A stretch of 53,359 nucleotides of DNA, from the NCBI GenBank assembly GCA_012729725.1, contig JAAYCO010000246.1:1-53359 (forward strand), in the 5' to 3' direction. Shown one piece after another: positions 19,479 to 27,302 of the stretch. The DNA comes from Planctomycetota bacterium. Lineage in GTDB: Bacteria; Planctomycetota; Phycisphaerae; SM23-33. Position 1 is the stretch's first letter; each line of letters opens with the position of its first letter. The translations under genes were made by a program, and so were the position numbers. The notes beneath the pieces were generated by a model. The model ran no database searches. It was not told the origin of the DNA and saw only the letters and a list, made by a program, of their open reading frames with translations.

Positions 19479-20300
19479 ATGAGCGATCAGGATAGGCGCA
19501 AGTTCTGGTCCATGCGCATGGACGAGGCGTTCGAGTATATGCAACGCTCATCCGGCGTCGAGGTGCGCGACTGCATGGAGAGACTGGTTCACGTGCCCCA
19601 GGCGGCCAAGGAAGCCGGTGTGCCGATGACGTTCTCCAGCAAGCCGCACATTCTCGGTCTGCCCCGGCTTTACCATCTCAGGGAGGGCGTTATCAAGCCG
19701 CTGCTGGCGGTCGCCAATGATATGGCCTCGCGTGGATGGGTGCTGCACATCGAAGATGCGCTTCGAACGCGGCAGATGCAGAAGGAAGTCGCTTTCATGC
19801 CGTTGCTGTTCGAGAAGGTGGTGCAGATGTGCGAGTGGGAAACCGGCGGGGAGAAACCCAGCGCGGACCTGCTGTTTCGGCGCATGGCTGCCCTGATTGC
19901 ATCCTGGCCGAAGGTGGCGGTGCACATGGGCGGCTCGGCAGTCGATATTTCCGTCTTCGACAAGGCGAGCGGCGCTGAGATCGATCGCGGCGCCTCGTAC
20001 CTTGAGCTGTCGGAGCTTACTCCGATGGACTCGCCGTTTGTTTCGGTTGAGGCGCAGCGGAATCGCCAACAGATAACAGAGGTATTCGCCAGGCACGGCT
20101 TCACCACGTATCCATTCGAGTTCTGGCATTATGATCTGGGCGACGTTCATCATGCCGCGATGACCAATTCCGCACCCGCGCGATACGGTCCCATCGACTG
20201 GAACCAGTCCACCGGCGCGATCACGCCGGCTGCCGATATGCTCGAACCGTTCAACAGCCCCCAGGACATGATCAATAAGGCGGCGCAAGTCGCCGGTTGA
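19479..20300 (+). CDS. D-Ala-D-Ala dipeptidase-like peptidase (VanX/DdpX, M15D-like)
   Basis: VAVHMGGSAVDISVFD (HxxGxAxD zinc motif), ELTPMDSPF, RNRQQITEVFARHGFTTYPFEFWHYDLGD (E-x-W-H). AAGGAG RBS. Confidence 0.82.
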   Translation: MSDQDRRKFWSMRMDEAFEYMQRSSGVEVRDCMERLVHVPQAAKEAGVPMTFSSKPHILGLPRLYHLREGVIKPLLAVANDMASRGWVLHIEDALRTRQMQKEVAFMPLLFEKVVQMCEWETGGEKPSADLLFRRMAALIASWPKVAVHMGGSAVDISVFDKASGAEIDRGASYLELSELTPMDSPFVSVEAQRNRQQITEVFARHGFTTYPFEFWHYDLGDVHHAAMTNSAPARYGPIDWNQSTGAITPAADMLEPFNSPQDMINKAAQVAG

Positions 20301-20316
20301 ATATAGGACAACGCAA

Positions 20317-23184
20317 ATGCGCCGTAATGTAATTCAGTATTTTCTGAATCATCGGCTCGAACTGCCCGAGTTGGAGCGGCAGGTCAACATGCTTGCCGAT
20401 TCAGGAATCGGCGGCCTGTGCGGCCACGCGCGCCAGGGACTGTTAACGCCGTACATGTCCGACGACTGGTGGCGGGCAATCGAATGCATAATGAACACCT
20501 GCCGCAAGCGAGGCATGGAATTCTGGATCTGGGATGAAGACTACTTCCCCAGCGGGCTCGCCGGCGGACGCGTGGTGTGGAACCACCCGCACCTGCGGGC
20601 CAGGGGACTAGAGTTCACAACCGCCGCCTTCAGCGGCGCAGGCCCGTTCGAGATGGATTTTGGCCCAGGCGTTCTGCTTCGCGCCTATGCGATTGAAAAG
20701 ACCGCCGACGGCCTGTGCAAAGGCATTGCCGACATCACGCAATTCTGCGGCACGCGACGGCAAACATGGACGAACAGATATATCCAGCATGCCGCCTACT
20801 CGGGCATGATTGCGACGGTGGGGCACCCGCACTGGCGATGCGGGATTCGGGACAACCAGTTCGCCGTCGCCTGGCAGCCGCGACTCCAGGGCGAATATGA
20901 GATTGTGGGGGTGACGGTTGTTCCCCACGGCGGCGTTCACCCGGACATGCTTAACCCGCAAAGCGTCCGCGAGTTCATCCGGATGAGCTACGAGCCGTAT
21001 TTCCAGCGGTACGGCGGCGAATTCGGCAAGGCGATCACCGCAGCCTTCACCGATGAACCAAGCCCCGGCGGCTTTCTCTTTCCGTGGACTGACGACTTCC
21101 CGAGCCAGTTCCGCGCCGATCATGGTTACGACCTGCTGGACCATCTGCCGCACCTGGCAATCGAAATAGACGACACGACGCCTGTCGTGCGGCATCATTA
21201 TCGCCTGACGCAACACCGCCTCCAGAAGGCCAACTACGTTGACCAGATAGCCCACTGGTGCCGCGAGCACGGCATAGCGATGTCCGGCCACCTGACGCGA
21301 ACGGAATGGCTGACTATCACCAGTTTCTACTGGCCCAACGAGCTGAGGTGTTACCAGTCGATGGACATTCCCGCAGCCGATCCGCTCACCGCCAGTTGCG
21401 CGTGGAAGGATGTGGCGTATCACGCGGGCCTGAAAGTGGCGTCTTCGGCTGCTCACTTGTTCGGCAAACCACAGGCTTCCAGCGACGCCCTGGCGGTGAT
21501 AGGCGACGAGGCAGCCATCCGCGACATGAAATACATGCTCGACTACCAGATGGTGCTGGGCATAAACCATTTCGTGCTGCACGGGGCGAGCTACTCGCTT
21601 GAAGGACCGAGAAAGGATGAAGTGCCGCCGTCGCTGTTCTATCAGCACACCGAGTGGCTGCACATGGGCCGCCTGTGGGATTACCTGCAAACAACATGCG
21701 ATGAGCTTGCCAGGGGCGCTCACGCATGCCAAATCGCGATGCTGTATCCGTCAACTTCGCTGGCTTGCCAGCTCAAGCCGCCGTTCAATCATTACAGGCT
21801 CGATGACGAGGCGAAGGTGCACGAGCTTATCGAGCAGATGCTCAGCAGGCATTGCGACTTCGACTTCATCGACGAGGTGACGCTTCAGGAGGGCGTTCTG
21901 TCGGATGGTCGGCTTGGCACGCCGGAGAAGTACAAGGTCGTCATCCTGCCGCACCTGCGATATGTGGATGAGAAGACCTGCCAGGCCCTGGCGCGTTTCG
22001 CACGCGCGGGCGGGCAGGTGCTTGCCGTCGAGACGATTCCCGCAGCCATCGGCGCAAACCTTGCCGCACCAAGCGGCGACTGGGCGAAAACTTGCGCGAC
22101 GCTTCACGCAAAGGCGAATGATGATTTCTTCCGTCATCTGCCTTCAATAGATGTCTCGGGCGACGGCGCCGACGACGTGCTTGTGCTTGTCAGGCAGACG
22201 GATGAAGGCGAGGTCATCTTCGCGTTCAACCGTCGCGAGAAGGATTTCCGCGGTAAGATCGCCGGCAACGATGTGTTCATCGTCGCCCGCGGCAGCAGGC
22301 TCATTAAGAACGGCCGGAAAGATCAGGCAGTTGAGCCGCCGCGACAGCCGAAGGTGGTTGCCGATCTATCCGGCGATTGGCGCGTGACGTTCGATGACAA
22401 TCACGCGCCGCTGAATTTCTGGCACGTTGTGCCCCAGGATGATGCGATTCATCAGAATCTGCCGATCAACATGCCCGGCATCGATCTGATGATGAGGCAG
22501 GAACACCAGGCCGACAAGCCTTTTGACATGATCTGCCGATTCATGCAGACCGGCGACGTGAGCGACATGCGGATAGTGATGGATTCGTGCGCCCTTGACG
22601 CAGGGGCCGTGATGTTCGTCAACGGCAAGGCGATAGACAACTGGCGAAGCGCCCGGGTGTTCGACTGCCGCAACGTGCAGGCCGACATTCGGCACGCGCT
22701 TCGCACGTCGAGCACGCCGTCCCTGAACATCATCAAGGTTCGGTCGAAGACGAACCGCGCGGGCCTCACTGAAACGCCGTATCTTTACGGTTCATTCGAA
22801 TGCGAGTATCGCTACGCGCACCTGTCGCTGCCGTTTGTTCGCTCAGCCGGCAAGCAGATTCATCTGCAAACACTGTCGCAGTGGGGCGCGATCGGCTATC
22901 CGACGTATTCAGGCTCGGCGACCTATGTGAAGGATTTCGAGATCGGCGAGAGCTGCGACGTGTTGCTCGATCTTGGCAGGGTTGAGGATGCTGCCTCGGT
23001 GAAGCTTGACGGCAGGGAAGTCGCCGTTCTGGCCTGGCCGCCTTATCTTTGCAGGCTTGGCAGACTATCCGCAGGAAGGCACAAACTGGAAATCGTCATT
23101 ACGAACTGCCCGGGCAACAGGAATCGCGCGGCGAACCTTCCTTCAGGATTGCTTGGGCCGGTGGTGCTGCTGGCGCGGGATTAA
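20317..23184 (+). CDS. Large glycoside hydrolase, GH106-like (alpha-L-rhamnosidase-type)
   Basis: LERQVNMLADSGIGGLCGHARQGLLTPYMSDDWWRAIECIMNTCRKRGMEFWIWDEDYFPSGLAGG; later VILPHLRYVDEKTCQALARFARAGGQVLAVE and a C-terminal galactose-binding-like beta-sandwich. Confidence 0.7.
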   Translation: MRRNVIQYFLNHRLELPELERQVNMLADSGIGGLCGHARQGLLTPYMSDDWWRAIECIMNTCRKRGMEFWIWDEDYFPSGLAGGRVVWNHPHLRARGLEFTTAAFSGAGPFEMDFGPGVLLRAYAIEKTADGLCKGIADITQFCGTRRQTWTNRYIQHAAYSGMIATVGHPHWRCGIRDNQFAVAWQPRLQGEYEIVGVTVVPHGGVHPDMLNPQSVREFIRMSYEPYFQRYGGEFGKAITAAFTDEPSPGGFLFPWTDDFPSQFRADHGYDLLDHLPHLAIEIDDTTPVVRHHYRLTQHRLQKANYVDQIAHWCREHGIAMSGHLTRTEWLTITSFYWPNELRCYQSMDIPAADPLTASCAWKDVAYHAGLKVASSAAHLFGKPQASSDALAVIGDEAAIRDMKYMLDYQMVLGINHFVLHGASYSLEGPRKDEVPPSLFYQHTEWLHMGRLWDYLQTTCDELARGAHACQIAMLYPSTSLACQLKPPFNHYRLDDEAKVHELIEQMLSRHCDFDFIDEVTLQEGVLSDGRLGTPEKYKVVILPHLRYVDEKTCQALARFARAGGQVLAVETIPAAIGANLAAPSGDWAKTCATLHAKANDDFFRHLPSIDVSGDGADDVLVLVRQTDEGEVIFAFNRREKDFRGKIAGNDVFIVARGSRLIKNGRKDQAVEPPRQPKVVADLSGDWRVTFDDNHAPLNFWHVVPQDDAIHQNLPINMPGIDLMMRQEHQADKPFDMICRFMQTGDVSDMRIVMDSCALDAGAVMFVNGKAIDNWRSARVFDCRNVQADIRHALRTSSTPSLNIIKVRSKTNRAGLTETPYLYGSFECEYRYAHLSLPFVRSAGKQIHLQTLSQWGAIGYPTYSGSATYVKDFEIGESCDVLLDLGRVEDAASVKLDGREVAVLAWPPYLCRLGRLSAGRHKLEIVITNCPGNRNRAANLPSGLLGPVVLLARD

Positions 23185-23726
23185 GGCTCGTTGGCAGCTT
23201 CAGTTGCTTCGCACCGCGGCGGCGCTATGGTTCCACGATCGATTCTGATGGACGGAACCGCGATGAGCGATCCGCGCCTTTGGTCGAGCCAGTTATTGAG
23301 AATGTCCTGAATCAAGGCGGCAGTGGCGTCGAAATCGATGCGCTCCACTGACAGCGCCTTGCCGATTGCGGGGTAGGGCGCATCACCAGGATCGTCCAGC
23401 GAAAGCACCGAAACATCCTGGGGAATCGCGAGTCCGGCAGCGCGGCATTTCTCGCCGACCACGTTAACCGCCTCAAGGTAGGTGCAGATCCAGGCGGATA
23501 CTTCCGTGACATCCGGCGAGATCGACCGCGGCAGGTTGTGGTCGAGCTGCACCAGGGCTCGCGGATGAATCGGCTTGTTCAGTTCCCGGTGGGCGTCGAG
23601 ATATCCCAGGTACGAGTTCTCAAAGTCGATGTGCGGGATCATGCCGTTGATCAGGCCAACCGCCTTGTGGCCCATCTGGTAGAATCTTTGGCGGAGGCGA
23701 TGCGCAGATGCTGGATCGTCCCGAGA
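23181..23726 (-). pseudogene. Truncated LacI/GalR-type sensor-domain fragment lacking the HTH
   Basis: Frame reads SRDDPASAHRLRQRFYQMGHKAVGLINGMIPHIDFENSYLGYLDAHREL...DVSVLSLDDPGDAPYPAIGKALSVERIDFDATAALIQDILNNWLD. It is closed upstream by TGA at 23727-23729, leaving no room for an HTH before the DegT gene. Confidence 0.65.
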
Positions 23727-23824
23727 TCATCGACCTGCCCACCTTTGACGGAAACAGCAACGTTAACCACCAGATCAGGGCGTGGGACGAGTTTGACATT
23801 CTTGGCAGGGGCGATTGGCAGTAG
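23678..23824 (+). pseudogene. Short coding-like C-terminal remnant of unknown family
   Basis: Frame reads GRIFGGGDAQMLDRPEIIDLPTFDGNSNVNHQIRAWDEFDILGRGDWQ* (stop 23822-23824). In the 38 codons from ATG 23708 I counted about 29 with G/C at position 3. Confidence 0.3.
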
Positions 23825-23867
23825 TTCATCGCGAGGGTACACCTCCGATTAAAGAAGGGAAGTAGTC

Positions 23868-25157
23868 GTGAGCAAGCCGTCTGACAAACTCGCCGCTCTT
23901 GGCGGCCCGAGGGCAGTGCCGCGGGAACTCAAATTCCACGTCTGGCCGAAGATCAACGCGACGGACGAGAAGTTCGTCCTGGCGTCGATCAGGCAGAACA
24001 GTCACGCCTGGGGACCGAACTGCGTGGCTCTTCAGGACGAATTCGCCAGGTGGAACGGCAACAGATTCTGCGCCGCCACGAACAGCGGCACCGCGGCCCT
24101 CCACATGGGCCTGGCGGCGTGCGACGTAGGCGCTGGCGACGAGGTCATCACAACCACGCTGTCGTGGACGTCCACGGCCACGTGCATCGTCCACCACAAC
24201 GCGATTCCGGTCTTTGTGGATATCGACCACGACACAATGCTGATAGACCCCGCCAAGATCGAGGCAGCCATCACGCCGCGGACGAAGGCGATAATCCCGG
24301 TTCACTACTGGGGCCTCGCCTGCGACATGGACGCGATCATGAAGATCGCCGCGAAGCACAACATAAAGGTCATCGAAGACGCCTGCCAGGGCCACGGGTC
24401 GCTCTACAGGGGAAGGAAGGCCGGCACGTTCGGCCACTGCGCCGCGTTCAGCCTGAACCAGAACAAGAACTTCTCCGCCGGTGAAGGCGGCTTGTTCGTG
24501 AGCAATGACGAGCAGATCTACATCAAGGCCCGCGCCGTCATGAGCTTCGGCGAGCTGCGGGCGCCGGAATCGAATCGCGACTTCCATGCGTATGCACTAG
24601 GCTGGATGTATCGCACGAGCGACGTCGCTGCTGCATACGCCCGCGGCAGGCTGGCCCGGCTGGACAAGGACAACGCCGCGGCAATCGCCAACTGGCGGCT
24701 GCTCAACGACGGCCTTGGCGGAATCGACGGCCTGATTCGACCCGTGGAAACCGCCAAGCAGAAGACCAACGGTTACGCATACGTCTTCCGCGTCGCGCCC
24801 GACAAGTTCCCAAAGGGCGTCGATCCGAACCTCTGGCGAGATTCCGTCGCCCACGCGATATGGCTCGAAGGCGTGCCCGTGGCGTCGGCCCGCATGTCGC
24901 TGCCGGAGCACACGGTAATTCAGGCCAGGCAGGGTTACGGCGGCGGCTGCCCGTGGTCATGCCCGATGGCCAGGAAAGATATCGACTACTCAATGAGTCA
25001 GTACCCCGTGACGGTGCAGACGGTCAACAGCTCGATACAGGTCGGCATAAACGGCCATCGCCCGCCCAACGGAAAGTCGCAGATAAACGCGATAATAAAG
25101 GGAATACGAAAGGTCTTCTCGCAGCTGGACAACGTGCCGTTGAAGGATCAAGCCTGA
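23868..25157 (+). CDS. DegT/DnrJ/EryC1/StrS-family aminotransferase
   Basis: GTG start. CAATNSGTAALHMGLAACDVGAGDEVITTTLSWTSTA, VIEDACQGHGSLYRGRKAGTFGHCAAFSLNQNKNFSAGEGG. Confidence 0.92.
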   Translation: MSKPSDKLAALGGPRAVPRELKFHVWPKINATDEKFVLASIRQNSHAWGPNCVALQDEFARWNGNRFCAATNSGTAALHMGLAACDVGAGDEVITTTLSWTSTATCIVHHNAIPVFVDIDHDTMLIDPAKIEAAITPRTKAIIPVHYWGLACDMDAIMKIAAKHNIKVIEDACQGHGSLYRGRKAGTFGHCAAFSLNQNKNFSAGEGGLFVSNDEQIYIKARAVMSFGELRAPESNRDFHAYALGWMYRTSDVAAAYARGRLARLDKDNAAAIANWRLLNDGLGGIDGLIRPVETAKQKTNGYAYVFRVAPDKFPKGVDPNLWRDSVAHAIWLEGVPVASARMSLPEHTVIQARQGYGGGCPWSCPMARKDIDYSMSQYPVTVQTVNSSIQVGINGHRPPNGKSQINAIIKGIRKVFSQLDNVPLKDQA

Positions 25158-25993
25158 TGAAGTACTGCATGATGACATACACCTGCGCTCGACAGGGCAT
25201 GAAGATGCCCGAAATATGCCAACTTGCCCAGGACCTTGGACTTGACGCGATGGACCAGGTCGGCCTGCAGGAGTGGACCGCGGCCCAGACGCGAAAAATG
25301 GCGGCCGACCACGGCCTGCAAATCATCTGCTACACGTTCATGACCCAGGTAAATCACGAAGACGACAAGCTTCGACTTGCCGGCCTCGATGCCTACAAAC
25401 GCGAGCTGGATGTCGCACTTGAGCTTGGCGCCCCGATGATCATGCTGCCGTTGCCGGGCAAGGCCCAGTACACACGGTCTCAAAGCAGACGCAACATCAT
25501 GAAGTCCATGCCCGCAATGGCCCAGCTTGCCAGGGCAGCGGGGCTTGTTCTGACTATCGAGAACTTCCCCGGCGAAACAAGCCCGTTCACCATCTCCGAT
25601 GATATGGAAGAGGTGATCAGGTACATTCCAAGCGTGCGGATCACATTCGACAATGGCAACGTGCTTACCGGCGGCGAGGATCCATGCGACGGTTTCGCAA
25701 GGACCCGGCAGTGGATAGTGCATTCGCATTTCAAGGATTACTCGCTTGCCCGTGAAGGCGAGAAGTGCCTCATCGGCCTTGACGGCAGGAAGTACAAGCC
25801 CGCGCTGATAGGCGAGGGGCTGGTCGATTACACCGCCCTGCTTAAGGCCATGATCGACGCCGGCTACGCCGGATACGTGAACATCGAATACGAGGGCAAC
25901 GAGTACACCGCATCGGACGCCATGAAGCGGGCGCTGGCCCACCTGGTCAGTCTTGAGGAATCACTGAGCGCCGCGGCGGGGGAGTGCAAGTAG
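25157..25993 (+). CDS. Sugar phosphate isomerase/epimerase (xylose-isomerase-like TIM barrel)
   Basis: MKYCMMTYTCARQGMKMPEICQLAQDLGLDAMDQVGLQEWT..., LTIENFPGETSPF, ITFDNGN, HSHFKDYS, GYVNIEYEGNEY. TGATG overlap with DegT. Confidence 0.87.
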   Translation: MKYCMMTYTCARQGMKMPEICQLAQDLGLDAMDQVGLQEWTAAQTRKMAADHGLQIICYTFMTQVNHEDDKLRLAGLDAYKRELDVALELGAPMIMLPLPGKAQYTRSQSRRNIMKSMPAMAQLARAAGLVLTIENFPGETSPFTISDDMEEVIRYIPSVRITFDNGNVLTGGEDPCDGFARTRQWIVHSHFKDYSLAREGEKCLIGLDGRKYKPALIGEGLVDYTALLKAMIDAGYAGYVNIEYEGNEYTASDAMKRALAHLVSLEESLSAAAGECK

Positions 25994-25994
25994 C

Positions 25995-27302
25995 ATGAAG
26001 GTTGGAACCGCATGGGTTGATATCACTCCGGGTGAACCCATACCGATTATGGGTCAGCTTGGGCCGCGGCTGGGCGAGTACACTCACGACCCGATAACGG
26101 TCAACGCCGTCGTGTTTGATGATGCGGGCGTGAAGGCGGCGCTGGTGTCGTGCGATCTTGCGATGCTGCCGGATCATCTAACCCGCAGGGCGCAGGAAGG
26201 GTGCTCGCGGAAGATAGGCATGAAGGCAGGGAATGTCATCATAGCCTGCACTCACACTCATCTTGCCCCGTACACCGTCGAGTCGGCGATAGGCAAGCCG
26301 GAAGCCGCTTACATAGACCGGCTGATCGAGGCGATTGTCGAGTCGGTTGTCCGTGCGCATGATGACGCGGAGGAAGTCGATCTCTTCGCGGCAAAAGGCT
26401 GGCTCGATCAGATGGGCTTCAACCGCCGCGGCCGGCATGCGGACGGCAGGGTGGACATGTATCACGGCAGCTGGAATAGCGACTTCGCCGGCATCGAAGG
26501 GCCGCGTGACGGCGAAGTGGCGGTGGTGTGCGCCAAGCGCGGCGACGGTTCCGTCAAGGTGGTGATATCATCATTCTCGACTCACCCAAATGCCGTCGAG
26601 CGTGAACGTTATTACAGTGCGGATGTCGCCGGCGCGGTCAGATCCACATTGCGGCGGAATCTCGGCGACGATCTGGGCGTGATCTATCTCACAGGGGCCG
26701 CAGGCAACACCGCGCCGAGCATACTCGAGAACAACAAGCAGAACATCCAGCCCTGGCGAGGAGAAGAGGGGCTCAAGCGTTCAGGCCTCTATCTGGGCGG
26801 CGAGATACTGAAGATCGTGGCGGGGGCGACAGAACCCATGGCCGATGCGAAACTGCGACTACTGAAAGCAGTTGTTCCCATACCTATACGCCAGTGGCCG
26901 CGGGATCTGGATCTTTCGAAATTCCCCGCCGGGGCGTTCAGGGATTACTACGAATACTCCAAGCGCATCTGGCCGGAGTTGCTCAAAAACGAGAACCCTC
27001 GCAACGTTCATCTGAACGTGCTTCGGCTTGGCGAGGCCGCAATCTGCACGAATCCGGCGGAGTTGTTCGTCGAATTCGGGTTGGCGATCAAGGAAGATTC
27101 CCCTGCCAGGGTCACGCTGATCTGCGAACTGGCCGACGGGTATGTGGGCTATGTGCCAACACCGCAGGCGATCAAAAACGGCGGTTACTGCACGATGCCC
27201 GCAACCACGAGCATGCTGGCGGCCGAGGCGGGCGATATCATGGTCGCCAACACCCAAGAACTGCTTCGGCAGGCTTTCAAGGAAGAAGGAGCACATTCAT
27301 GA
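25995..27302 (+). CDS. Neutral/alkaline non-lysosomal ceramidase-like protein
   Basis: VGTAWVDITPGEPIPIMGQLGPR, IIACTHTHLAPYT, FSTHPNAV, YLTGAAGNTAPS. Confidence 0.8.
   Translation: MKVGTAWVDITPGEPIPIMGQLGPRLGEYTHDPITVNAVVFDDAGVKAALVSCDLAMLPDHLTRRAQEGCSRKIGMKAGNVIIACTHTHLAPYTVESAIGKPEAAYIDRLIEAIVESVVRAHDDAEEVDLFAAKGWLDQMGFNRRGRHADGRVDMYHGSWNSDFAGIEGPRDGEVAVVCAKRGDGSVKVVISSFSTHPNAVERERYYSADVAGAVRSTLRRNLGDDLGVIYLTGAAGNTAPSILENNKQNIQPWRGEEGLKRSGLYLGGEILKIVAGATEPMADAKLRLLKAVVPIPIRQWPRDLDLSKFPAGAFRDYYEYSKRIWPELLKNENPRNVHLNVLRLGEAAICTNPAELFVEFGLAIKEDSPARVTLICELADGYVGYVPTPQAIKNGGYCTMPATTSMLAAEAGDIMVANTQELLRQAFKEEGAHS

Noticed and set aside
17243-20300. Vancomycin-resistance (van) cluster
   Set aside because: No VanH or VanA-type ligase or VanRS two-component system is present; the VanX-like gene alone does not support it.
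23651-23842. 63-aa reverse ORF (MYPRDELLPIAPAKNVKLVPRPDLVVNVAV...) as the missing N-terminal part of the LacI fragment
   Set aside because: Different frame from the recognisable sensor segment, too short for an HTH, and better explained as antisense of the forward remnant.
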